Below, one piece after another: positions 32,701 through 43,404 of a stretch of DNA of 64,000 nucleotides (within the stretch, counting starts at the first letter, position 1; each line of letters starts with the position of its first letter). Location of the stretch: the NCBI RefSeq assembly GCF_019279795.1, contig NC_056732.1, positions 1,078,170,930-1,078,234,929 of the forward strand, read 5' to 3'. The DNA is from Protopterus annectens. Taxonomy: Eukaryota; Chordata; Ceratodontiformes; Protopteridae. The position numbers and the translations under genes were made by a program. The notes under the pieces are model-generated. The model did not search any database, was not told the origin of the DNA, and was given only the letters and a program-made list of their open reading frames with translations.

Positions 32701-33363
32701 CTCCTATACCTCCTCTCTCAGAGTCTGTTTGACTCTCTCAGGCACTCTATGAGGGTCCTGATTAATAGGCCTTTGGGATTCTGTATCCACCTGGTGCTGC
32801 CCAAGTGGGTGCACCCTGGTTTTCCAGTGAACATGTCCCCAAATTCCTGCAACACTGCTCGGATTTCCCAAACCTGGGTAGGAGATAGCTACTGGGACAT
32901 TGCTACCGCTTCCACTGAGGTGTCTGCCGGAGCCTCACTGAGGGGATCAGTCCCCAGATCTCCCTCAGACTCCTCCTGCAATCCACTGCAAATGCTCAGC
33001 ACAAGGGCCTCCCTATCATGGTAAGGTTTCATCATGTTACTATGGTACAATTTGTGCCCCTGCCTTCTGCCTAGCAGTTCCACCATGTAGTTAACATCAC
33101 TTACATTTCTTACCACCTTGTAGGGCCCCCCCCCAAGCTGCTTGCAGCTTGTTGTGTCTGACAGGAATGAGAACCATTACCTGCTGCCCCACAGCATACA
33201 CTGTAGCTCGAGCATCCCTGTCATACCACACCTTTCTCTGTTGTTGGGCTACTTCCAGGTTCTCCTGGGCCAAGCCCATGAGTTCCCTGAGCCTTGTCCT
33301 GAGGTTTAGGATGTATTTACCAAGAGACTCCTTGAGAGACTCGCACTCACCTTCCCACTCATC
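32701..33363 (-). pseudogene. Gypsy copy 2 integrase C-terminal module and linker to RT
   Basis: After a TGA (33364-33366) the protein continues as ENLEVAQQQRKVWYDRDARA and YAVGQQVMVLIPVRHNKLQA (33097-33279). A frameshift in a C-run near 33121-33133 disrupts the GPF motif (WEGPFKVV in copy 1). Then VSDVNYMVELLGRRQGHKL, MMKPYHDREALVLSIC and an acidic linker (32889-33116) lead to the RT. This is the GPY/F-type chromatin-facing module at the end of gypsy integrases; here it is followed by RT rather than by the LTR. Confidence 0.82.
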
Positions 33364-34300
33364 TCAAATTAAATCTAGAGGTCCCCTCACCCTATGCCCA
33401 TACAGCAACTCAAAGGGTGAAAAACCTGTGGATTCCTGGGGAACCTCTCTGTAAGCAAACAACAAGTGGGACAGATATTTGTCCCACTCCCTCTTAACCT
33501 GATCTGCAAATGCCCATACCATGGACTTGATTGTAGAGTTTAACCTCTCAACAAGACCATTAGTCTGGGAATGGTAGGGGGTGGTCTTCATGTGCTTCAC
33601 CCCACAGGACTTCCACAGACAAGCCAGCAGGTCTGACATGAAATTGGCACCTCTGTCAGTCCATATTTCTTTTGGGAAACCTATCCTGCTGAAAATCTCT
33701 AACAACGCATTTGCCACCTTCTCTGCCTCAGTGGAGGACAAAGCCACCACCTCAGGGTATCGTGTAGCATAATCCACTACCACTAGGATATACATTTTCC
33801 CTGTGGAACTTGGGGTACTCAGAGGACCCACAATATCCATAGCAATCCTCTGAAATGGCTCCTCAATCACAGGCCAAGGCATCAAAGGAGCTCTCACCTT
33901 GTCTCCTGCCTTGCCTACCTTTTGGCACTGCTCACAGGTCCTGCAATACCCTGTTACAGCTCTGGAAATTCCAGGCCAATAGAAGTTCTGCATAATATGC
34001 CTCTTTGTACATTTTATGCCCATATGACCTGCAAAGGGAATATCATGAGCTATGGCTAGAAGTGCCAGATGGTAGGCTCTAGGCACTACCAACTGATGTA
34101 CTCTCTCACCTTCTAGCCCTCCCTCAGGGGTCCACTCTCTGTACAGTAACCCTTTGTCCCAGTATACAGATTCCCCTTTTCCTTGAGAATCAGGTGCCTC
34201 TATCCGCCTCAGGGCTTGCAATGTAGGGTCTGAGAGCTGAGCCTGTCTCAACTCTCTCCTTGTAACCCTTACCAGATCCCCTTCCACAGGAAGTCTGGCA
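33364..34300 (-). pseudogene. Gypsy copy 2 integrase (zinc-binding and catalytic core)
   Basis: In frame with Gag. A linker (LRQAQLSDPTLQALRRIEAP) and WDKGLLYREWTP lead to the H2C2 zinc-binding motif: AIAHDIPFAGHMG, HIMQNFYWPGIS, CRTCEQCQK. The core has AMDIVGPLSTPSS (first Asp near 33835), LVVVDYATRYPEVVALSS, IWTDRGANFMSDLL (second Asp near 33655), TTPYHSQTNGLVERLNSTIK (Glu near 33549), then LLFAYREVPQESTGFSPFEL. All three DDE residues are present. Integrase joins the DNA copy into the host genome. It lies upstream of RT, the diagnostic oddity of this family. Confidence 0.9.
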
Positions 34301-35850
34301 TCCTCTGACAGTGGTGCCTTACTGTCAGCCTGGGTATTACTACTCACCTCTACTTTTGCAGTTACTCTATCCAAGGGACCATCAGTACCCCCAAGCAGAT
34401 GTGGCTCAACTTCAGTCTCACTGCTACAGGGTATCTCCCTCCCTGAAGTAACCACCTCACCAGTTCTGGCTGCAAGTATGCAGTCTGTCTGGGTCTCCCC
34501 CATGCTACCAGACTCACATGCTTGTCTCCTAGCCTGACTGCATGTAACTGCACAAACACATGGTACTGCCTCATCCAAATCCTTTCCTGTAAGGACATCT
34601 GCAGGATAGTAGTTTGGTACCCTTGTTGTCTCAAGACAACCTACTATTGGCATCTTGTCTTTCCCACTTACTGGCTCCCTCACCTTTTGTTCCCCACCTT
34701 GCCTCTGTGGACACCTGTATGCCACATGGCACCACTGGCTGCATTCAAAACATTTAGCCCTAGCTCCTGGACATGTACCTGGAGTAGTGGCTTCCCCTGC
34801 TATTAGCAGATTCTGTTGGGGCAGTCTGTGCTGCCCACCCTGTGTTCCTTTAGAACCGTGAGCAGTACTGGGGCTCCCTTTCCTGTGCAGGGCTGCCCTG
34901 CTTGCCAGGTATAGGTCTCCCTTCTTCCCCAACTCATCTGAAGTATCAGCTAACCAGATCCTCGTGTCCTCAGGCAAAGTGCTAAGGGCTTGTTCCCTCA
35001 CCAAAATGTCTGCCAGCCCTTCAAACGTGGTGACCTGACATCCACTCACCCACCTATGGAAATAAGTGCTCAGTTCAGCAACACATTCACACACACTTTC
35101 ATCTGCCTTGCATCTGTGCTCACGAAACCTTTTCCTATATGTTTCAGGTGTTAGCTTAAACAATTCTAACAAGTGATTTTTAGCAGCAGTATAATCAAAA
35201 CATGCAACATCAGACATTTTTGACAAAACAGTTACAGCTTTACCATGGAGTAAGGGGGTCAGGAACCGTACCCAGAGCCTTTGGTCAACACCATACTGTT
35301 TGCATACCCTATCAAGCATATGAATGAAACTATCAAAATTATCCCCCTCTTTAAATTGTGGAAGAAATTTACTGACCTTTTGTGCTTCTGGGGTCCAGTT
35401 ACTCCCTTCCTCCTTACCTCCATGACTTTGGCGAAGAGTCAGCATTTCCCTCTCATGCTTCCTCTGCCGCTCCTTTTCCTCAGCTTCCAGGTGTAGCAGT
35501 TTCTCATTCTCCTCAGCCTGCAAATGTCAAAGTTTCTCCTTGTCCTCACTCTCTAGATGCCTTACTCTCTCTCAGCTGCTTCTAGTTCCAAATGCCTGGC
35601 CTCCAACTCGTCTCTTTAGCTCCAGATGGATTTTTAAGGCCTCTGCAGAAAGGTTGAGCTGTCCATTCTCCGAGGGTATTAAATCTCCAGTGCCAGTCTG
35701 ATTGTCCTCCTGGTTGCTGTTTTCTGATGCAGCTGTAACCACGGCTGCAATCAGGTCTGCCTTAGTCTAGTTTCCATGCACCAGTCCCCTAGCCTGGTAC
35801 ATATCTGCCAGCTGACTCCTTGTCAGCTTTCCATACTCATCTGCTGACAT
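34301..35850 (-). pseudogene. Gypsy copy 2 Gag with SCAN-like capsid domain
   Basis: Gag from ATG at 35850. N-terminus (residues 1-40): KLTRSQLADMYQARGLVHG then TKADLIAAVV, a SAP-like helix-turn-helix pattern. A Glu/Lys-rich coiled coil follows (LLHLEAEEKERQRKHEREML), then capsid: FKEGDNFDSFIHMLDRVCKQ and a SCAN-like region, TYRKRFREHRC, ECVAELSTYFHRWVSG, LVREQALSTLPEDTRIWLAD. The nucleocapsid knuckle CFECSQWCHVAYRC is CX2CX4HX4C. Three stops lie in the first part (TAG 35767-35769, TGA 35572-35574, TGA 35527-35529). After the knuckle I find no DTG or DSG protease triad; the sequence jumps from KMPIVG to YYPADVLTGKDL, suggesting a deletion. SCAN domains of vertebrate zinc-finger proteins are reported to derive from Gmr1-like Gag. 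Confidence 0.85.
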
Positions 35851-36075
35851 GCTGACTGCTCACCCTGACTAACTAAGCTAACAAAAGAAATAAAACAATT
35901 GTGATCTGAACTCTGAGTATTCACTGCGTGGCTGATTTAGAGTACAAAACAGCTTCAGAGTTCACTGTACACCAGCTACAGGAAGTCACTCTACCCACAC
36001 CACTACAAGCCAATTAGTATTTGCCAACCAATTAATATGTGGTGTGGATATCCCACCACTGCCCACCAATTAATA
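35851..36075 (-). promoter_or_regulatory. Gypsy copy 2 leader between 5' LTR and Gag
   Basis: An untranslated leader of 225 bases. Directly after the LTR the minus strand reads TATTAATTGGTGGGCAGTGG, where a primer-binding site is expected. TTGGTGGGCAGTGG is the best placed candidate, but I could not match it to a specific tRNA 3' end. ATTAATTGGT occurs twice about 50 bases apart. Confidence 0.5.
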
Positions 36076-36374
36076 TGTGACACCTGTGCACTGGACCAGC
36101 AATCAAGGAGCCTCAATCCTCACCACTAACACCAGTGAGGGGTGTCTCATATAGAAGGAAAGGATAACAAATACACACAGTAAAGTGGAATTTCCCTTAA
36201 GAGCACACAGAGATCACAGTCAGTCTGGGGCTGGTCGCTTCCTTTCTCTCCATGTCTCCAATAAGACTCCCCGCTGGCACAGCTATAGGGTCCAGATCTC
36301 AGCCTACTGGGCAAGCTAAAACCTCCAGCACCCTCTCTGTCCTACCAGTGTTTCGTGTCCCTGCCCAAGTAGCT

Positions 36375-36509
<135 letters not shown>

Positions 36510-37090
36510 TTATACAACCACACATACACTCCTGGGGAAGGCTGGCACAGGTTCCACAGCTGTGCCTCTTTTTCCCAGACTATACAGTAGTACCAGCTGC
36601 CATCACCCACTAATATTTATCAGCTACTCAAAGGCCCTTAAAAGGGTTCCAATTATTACTGTGCAATATTATTATCCAATTGGTATTATAGCCCAAGGCT
36701 AAAGCTATTGAAGTGGCTTTGTACAATTTACCAAAGGCATGCAAGTACTCTAAAGAGCTTAAATTATCTCTACAAAAACAGTCACAGTTGGAAGGGGACT
36801 AAAAATATTTAATAACAAATACTAAAAACACAAGGCAATACTTTTTACTACACAGTGATAGTCAAGAATTCAGAGATCACAGAGAAATACTTAACATAAT
36901 TCAGTAGTACAGTTCTGACATCACAGAAAAACACTTAATCTTTCTAGTTTCTAGCTATTGCTAAGAGAAAACACAAGTCTAAGATAAACTTATATATTGA
37001 GCAAGACAGTGCTGATTATTTGGATGGTCAAGACAAAAATGCTTAATGCTCTCTGATTCTCTCTGTTTTTAAAATTGCATTCCAGGTTCA

Positions 37091-37172
37091 CATTACATCA
37101 TTCTTCACACTTCCCTTGGTTACATTACATCATTCTTCACACTTCCCTTGGTTACATTACATCATTCTTCAC
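37091..37172. repeat. 32-bp tandem repeat in the LTR
   Basis: CATTACATCATTCTTCACAC starts at 37091 and 37123, with a third partial copy at 37155. The solo LTR has a single related segment (GAAGAATGATGTCATG on its strand), so the array expanded in this copy. Confidence 0.85.
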
Positions 37173-37526
37173 AGGCTAACAGAAACTACATTTACATTCT
37201 TCACCTCTGGGCAGAAACCAGAGCAATAAAGGACATTTATGCATGCAAATTCTGGCCATTAACTCTGACCTTAAAACAATAGGCAGGATGCCCTACTCTA
37301 GACTCACTGGCTCCGAGTCCTAACATCAAAGGGTCAGAACATGCTTTACTTGGTCAGTAGAGTGCACTGTTGTTACATTTTTTCCCAGTTCCACATGTAA
37401 CACAATTTTTACCAATTAAGATAACAAGCCTGTAGTTTACATTAATATTTACAGATGACAGAATTATCTCCAAAATTCTATCTGGCTAGGCTGGCAGCCT
37501 TCATCTTTCTTCACCCAATCTTCCCT

Positions 37527-40118
37527 GTAAGTTTGAAGCATTTAGGTAAATCACCTCTTTACATTGAGCCTACTTGGAGCTACTTGAATCAATCAAGATA
37601 CAACCAATTACCCTGGTTTTGGGTGACTTTAATTACCTGTCCGTAGACTGGGTAAATTATACGTATTCTAACTTGGTTGCACAAAGGTTCCTGGACTTTG
37701 TTAACTCCAATTCCCTAGACCAGCTGGTTGACACCCCCACAAGGGGCTCAAACACCTGGACCTGGTGCTCACCAACATGAGGGACCACTGTACCACCCCC
37801 AGTGTGTGGCCATCCCTGGTGAGATCTGACCACAAATCAGTCTCGCTAGAAGTAACTATAACACAAGACCCCCCATAGCAACAACTTGACTAAAAAAACT
37901 TCTCTAAGGCCAGTTACAAACTCTTACATAATGGCATAAATATCTTCATAGTCCCTCTCCCAACTGATGGAAAATACACCTATGCTGAGTTATACACCAA
38001 AGCTTTACACAAGCAGTTGTACAATTGTATTGACTCTGCCATACCTGATAGAACCAAAGCAAGATCTTAAAGGAAAAACAAACCTGCCTGGTGGACAACA
38101 GCCATTACCAGGACATACAAAAGGAGAAAGAAACTACTATCTAAGAGTAGGAAGGAACAGTCTCAAAACTGGAAACACTCTCTCCTCAACTTAAACAAGC
38201 AAATAAGACTCCTAGTGAAGTCCTCCAATTCCAACTACAAATCCAAATTAGCTTCCCTAACTAAGGATAACTACAAGGTGTTCTCTAGTTACATCTGTAA
38301 CCTCAAAAGTAAGGCCCAGATGTGCGCTGAACTCATAGTAAATAGTAAGACATATATAGAACATGTGGATATGGCAAATCTGATGGCTGATGGATTCAGT
38401 AAAAACTTCACTTCTCTGTCCCCGCCACATATACCCCAATGTATCCCTAACACCTGTCCCCTGCCTAGTATCTCCAAAAAGCAGGTCTTAAATGCCCTCT
38501 CCAAGGTCAAAAACACAGCCTCTGTGGGACCAGACAACATTCTGGGCCATGTTCTACATGGATTAAAACAGGAATTAGCATAACCGTTGAGCATGCTTTT
38601 CTATTACAGCCTAAGCACTGGCTTTGACCCAGCACAATGGAAAACAGCTACCATAATCTTTTTGCACAAAGGGGGTGCATCCACAGACCCCAGGAATTAT
38701 AGAACCATTAGCCTGACCAGCGTTATCTGCAAAGCCATGGAATGAATCACCATGAATTTTATTAACAAAGATATAGGAAATCTTCAAATGCTTGACCTCA
38801 TCCAGTTTGGCTTTGTCAAGGGGAGATCATGCCTGTTAAACTTGGTAGACTTCTTTGAGATAGTCACCATAGCCCTAGACAAGGGCAAATCTGTGCATAT
38901 GGCCTATCTAGACTTAGTCAAGGCCTTTGACACAATCCCCCACTCATGCATCATTGATAAACTCACCCAGCTGGGTATCTGCCCATATATTGTCAGGTGG
39001 GTTGCAAACTGGCTCACTGATAGAACTCATACTGTCAAAATATGGACTTCACCTCCTCCAGCAGACCTGTAATCAATGGTGTTCCACAGGGATCGATTCT
39101 GGGACCCCTACTGTTCAGAATCTACTTCTCCAAAGTACACACTAAAACTAAAGGACTGTGGCTGACAAAGTTTGCTGATGACTGCAAACTGGGAGCGATC
39201 AATGAAACCCCTAGCGATGTCAACATCCTGCAAGAAGGTCTTACGCAGACTAATGACTTGTGCCAAAGTAATGATCTTAAACTTAATACAAAAAAATGCA
39301 TTATCATCTCCTTCAGCAAGGGTGATATTCCTGCAAACTACCACATCAATAGCAATACCCTAAGCACACAGTCAGTGGTGAGAGATCTGGGCACACAGGT
39401 CGACAGCAACCTTAACTTCAATCTCCATGTCCCACAGTGGTAAGAAGGGCATTTTATATTGCTCATCTCATAAGTAAGGGCATTGCCTCCAGAATAAAAG
39501 AGGTTATAACCCCCTCGTACTCTTTCTTCTTCAGGCCAATAATAGAGTACAATGCTCTCTTTGGTATGTTCCTTTCCAAACACCTGCAGCATTTAGAAAG
39601 ACCACAAAGGTTCCTTACAAAGAAAATTCAGGGTCTTCAAGATCTGTCTTATTCAGACTGACTTAAATCATTATCACTTTACTCTGTGTCATACAGATTT
39701 CTCAGAGGCGACTTGCATATAGAGCAATCTCTGATCCAGCTTTAATGGAAATGCTGCACATTCACAAGTAAAATGGTACACGGGACACTCGCACAAAGGA
39801 CCTCAACCTGCTATGTGACATTGTGACATCAACAGAACTTGCTGGAGAGACAGATTTTTCTCAGAGAGATTGCTTTGGAAAAAGCTTCCTATTCATGTTA
39901 AACAAAGCCCCTCATTGGCCCTATTTAAGCGCAATTTGAACAATTGGATGGGTATCCAGAAATTCACCTTGGGGGTTCCACCTGTGTCCTTCTTGGACAG
40001 GGGTAATAGGTGTTGATTTTAGTGTCTGCTTGAACCAGACACCCTTGGGAACATGGGCTGAACTTAGCTAGGCTTGTAAGGGCCCCTAGGGCCGTTAGCC
40101 TGGTAACCTCCTATGGTC
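37527..40118 (+). mobile_element. CR1-group LINE, cut at 5' end by the gypsy LTR (copy D)
   Basis: Begins inside the endonuclease directly at the LTR edge and runs to a 3' UTR with TTAGCTAGGCTTGTAAGG and a worn tail (AACCTCCTATGGTCCTATG) at about 40100-40118. Domain order equals CR1 copy B. Divergence from copy B is greater than between copies B and C, so it is an older subfamily. Confidence 0.85.
37574..40015 (+). pseudogene. CR1 copy D ORF2, many breaks
   Basis: Endonuclease remnant: VLGDFNYLSVDWVNYTYSN and SLDQLVDTPTRGSN (37574-37780). RT: VKNTASVGPDNILGHVLHGL (38215-38583), IQFGFVKGRSCLLNLVDFFE and AYLDLVKAFDTIPHSC (38752-39072), GVPQGSILGPLLFRIYFSK and LTKFADDCKLGAI (39042-39443; Asp pair intact), then YIAHLISKGIAS-type and YNALFGMFLSKHLQHLERPQ (39437-39661). 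The C-terminus (GRDRFF-like, SLALFKRNLNNWMG-like) is frameshifted to about 39960. There are at least six stops or frameshifts. Confidence 0.82.
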
Positions 40119-42590
40119 CTATGATATTCATGGAGGATCAGAATTACCCCTGTATAGATTGGGAATCCTACACCACTTCTAATGCACAAGCCCAGAGATT
40201 CCTAAACTTTGTTAATGCCAACTTGCTGGAACAGTTGGTCCATTCTCCTACCAGGGGTACAAACATCTTTAACCTTGTACTCACAAATGAGGGGGGGGGG
40301 CAATATTCCTCACCTTTATGTTATGTCTTCACTCATCAGATCTGACCATAAGGCAGTATTGCTTGAAATAAAAATTAAATCCAGGAATTCAGCAAAATTA
40401 AAAACCTTCAAGAACTATTCCAAGGCTAACCTCTGTGTACTAAGTGACAGCTTGAATAAATTCCAAGCACCGCCAAACCCAGTAAACACCATAGCATATG
40501 CTGAGCTATTTACAAAATCAATGTACAGCCATATTGAGAGCTGTATAAAGTGAGCTATGCTCACTTGTATTATGAATAAAACAAACTCAAAACACAACCC
40601 ACCCTGACTATACCAGTCAGTTATACAGCAAAAGAAAAAACAATCTTGGCCAAGAGTAGGAGGAACAAAGCCGTGCATACTAAAATCCCAATCTAAAGGC
40701 TAAATTTAAAGAAAAAATAGCTTCTCAGGCAAAGGACAACCACAAAGCTTTCTACAACTATGTCCATAACCTCAGGGGAAAAATGCAACAATGCACTAAA
40801 CTTATTGTAAATGGCATCACCCACACTGAACTGAAGGCCATTGTTAACCTTTTGGCTAACAGGTTCAGTCAATTTTCTCTCCCCTGGTAGTCCAGAGGAA
40901 ATACTACATACCACAATCTCACCAAGCATTATTAGGGAACAGGTCATCAATGCACTTTCCAAGGCCAATAACACTTTATCGATGAGCCCTGATAACATCC
41001 CAGGATGCATAATAAATAACATGAAACATGACCTCTCTGGTCCACATGAATCACTTTTCAACTGGAGCCTACTGTCAGGTTTTGTGGTCAAGGAATGGAA
41101 AATGGCTACAGTCATTCCCCTGCGCAAAAGTGGTCAAACCAGTGATCCAGATAACTACAGGCCCATAAGTCTGACCAGCCTCATATGTAAGGCTATGGAA
41201 ATAATCATCATGGACATGATAAATGAGAATATAGGTAACCTGCAAATGCTGAACCCATCATAGTTCAGCTTTGTTAAAGGAAGCTCATGCCTATTAAATC
41301 TGGTGGACTCTCTTGAGAGGGTCACCAAAGCACTGGATGAAGGCAAGACTGTGCACACAGCTTACCTTGACCTGGCCAAGGCTTTTTATACAATACCCCA
41401 CTGAAGCATTACAGACAAGCTCACTAATTTAGGTATAAACCCTTTTATCACCTACTGGATAACCAACTAGCTCAATGATAGGCCCAGGAGGTCAAAATAG
41501 GTGAGGCCACCTCCATCAAGAGGTCAGTCACTAGTGGAATCCCCAGGGAATTGTTACTTGGCCTGCTCCTTTTTGGCATCTATTTCTCTGAAATGGAAGC
41601 AAATGCTGAAGGTTTATGCTGACTACGTTTACAGATAATTGCAAGATGGGGGTTATCATCAACTCCTCTGCAGACATTAGGATTCTTCAAGAAGGCCTAT
41701 CTCTGACTAACAAATGATGCCAAAGCCATGGTCTTAAGAAATTTATACTCTTACGCTTTAGAAAGTCAACCATCTCAGCTAATTACCATGTTGATAATAT
41801 GCTCCTAAGAGTTGATCCCAGTGGTCAGGGATCTGGATACGCATGTAGACATTAGCCTTACCTTTGACCACCAAGTAGCCACAGTGGTGAGGAAATCTTT
41901 TTATGTTGTGCAACTTATGAGTAAGGGTATGGCATCTAGCTCCAAAGAAGTTATTATCCCGCTGTACTCCACCCTTATCAGGCCAATCATAGAGTATAAT
42001 GCTGCCTTCGGTATGTGCCTGACCAGGCATATGCAGCAACTAGGGCAACCTCAGAGGTTCCTTAAAAAAGAATACAAGGCATAACAAACCTGCCTTATAG
42101 AGAATGCCTTACTACATTTGCTCTACTCAGATCCTATAGATTGCTGAGGGGTGATCTATGCCTGGCTTACAAGGCATCCTCAGTCCCCGCACTTATGAAT
42201 CTCCTGTATATTCGTAAGTCAAACAGTACAAGAAATACAAGGTCTAAAGACCTGATTTTTTTCTGTGATTTAAACAGAACATGCTGGAGAGACAGATATG
42301 TGTCTCAGAGGTTGCCCTTCCTATGGAACAGGCTTCCCATCCATGTTAAGCTGAGTTTGTCTATGACCCTGTTTAAGCACAACCTAGACTAGTGGATGGG
42401 GAATAGGAAATTTACACCGGGCCTAGCACCCATGTTCCTTATGGACAGAGGTAGCTTATAAATGCCTGACTCTCAATGTCCTTGGATACAGGACATCATT
42501 ATTCTTTTGGAAAAACTTGGCTAGGCTTAGAAAGACCCCTGGGTCATTAGCCTAGTAACAATCTATGAATTTATGAATCTACAAATTTAA
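40119..42590 (+). mobile_element. CR1-group LINE, 5'-truncated, head to tail with copy D (copy E)
   Basis: Starts at the endonuclease GDFNYP block (ATTCATGGAGGATCAGAATT) immediately after the tail of copy D and ends with a CR1-type 3' UTR (CTTGGCTAGGCTTAGAAAG) and tail (ATCTATGAATTTATGAATCT) near 42575. Copy D is cut by an LTR; copy E appears truncated by its own insertion. Confidence 0.85.
40121..42392 (+). pseudogene. CR1 copy E ORF2, many breaks
   Basis: Endonuclease end: NYPCIDWESYTTSNAQAQRF, LLEQLVHSPTRGTNIFNLVL, then RSDHKAVLLEIKIKSRN in a shifted frame after a G-run near 40288. RT: ANNTLSMSPDNIPGCII, SGQTSDPDNYRPISLTSLIC, FVKGSSCLLNLVDSLERVTK-type and AYLDLAKAFYTIPH-type blocks (40841-41410). 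The FADD motif region near 41630 is destroyed (TFTDNCKMGVI-like). C-terminal part: AFGMCLTRHMQQLGQPQRFL (41812-42084) and CWRDRYVSQRLPFLWNRLPI (42141-42392). Confidence 0.8.
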
Positions 42591-43404
42591 GAAAAAAACG
42601 TTCTAACAATATATGTCCAAGTTGTACATTGTCCAAGATATGTAAATTTGTGAAAGTTTAGTAAACAATATAATTCTGGGTCTGTGGTTTATGTCATTAT
42701 AATATATTATAGTATTTATGGGGAAAAATTATGAATGCACTGACTATTATCACTGTAAAGAATACTTCTTCATGACAGTATTGCTATTTGTACAGTTTTA
42801 ATAGCTTTTATTGTTCACAAAATATTTACACTTGTTTATCTTATGTTTTTTAAGAAATTTTTTTCAGAAAATGCTGTAGAATGCATGATGTGTGTAGGCT
42901 GCTAATGGTGTGACATTCCACATTGCATAGGTGTTAATGAGTTAATTCATTACTGCAGAATGTATCTTTTTTTTATTGAGAGACTGCAACAACATTTTTT
43001 GGGGTGATATATACGTAGATACGTAGATGCAGAGCTCCAGGAAACTCCAGTACAAGCACAAAAGGAGAAATGCATGCTTTAAGAGAAGAATTTCCTTCCA
43101 CTTCCTGCTAAATTATTGATACACCACAGACTGTTTTTTTCATCTTTTACTTATATTTTTATAAAGTATCCTACTCCTGCTCTATCCTATTTGCAAACTG
43201 CTGGTTTATTCTAATTATTTATTGATCATTGCTCTAATAATTGTTTTCTAGTACCCTTCTCAGATGCAGTCTTCACCTTGCAGAACACAAATTTGCCCTT
43301 ATATGTATTTCACTGTCATTATCCCGTCATTTATTTACCTGGTCTGAGACTGATGTCCTTAAAGATGCTGCTTTGGAATTCAGTGTGTGGGGGCATAATC
43401 TCTG
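42591..43404. other. Unassigned noncoding stretch
   Basis: AT-rich. TACGTAGATACGTAGATGC near 43013 is a short direct repeat. Nothing else can be supported. Confidence 0.45.

Noticed and set aside
36030-36075. Assigning a specific tRNA primer for gypsy copy 2
   Set aside because: The sequence after the LTR has a TTGGTGGGCAGTGG candidate, but I could not match it confidently to a known tRNA 3' end.
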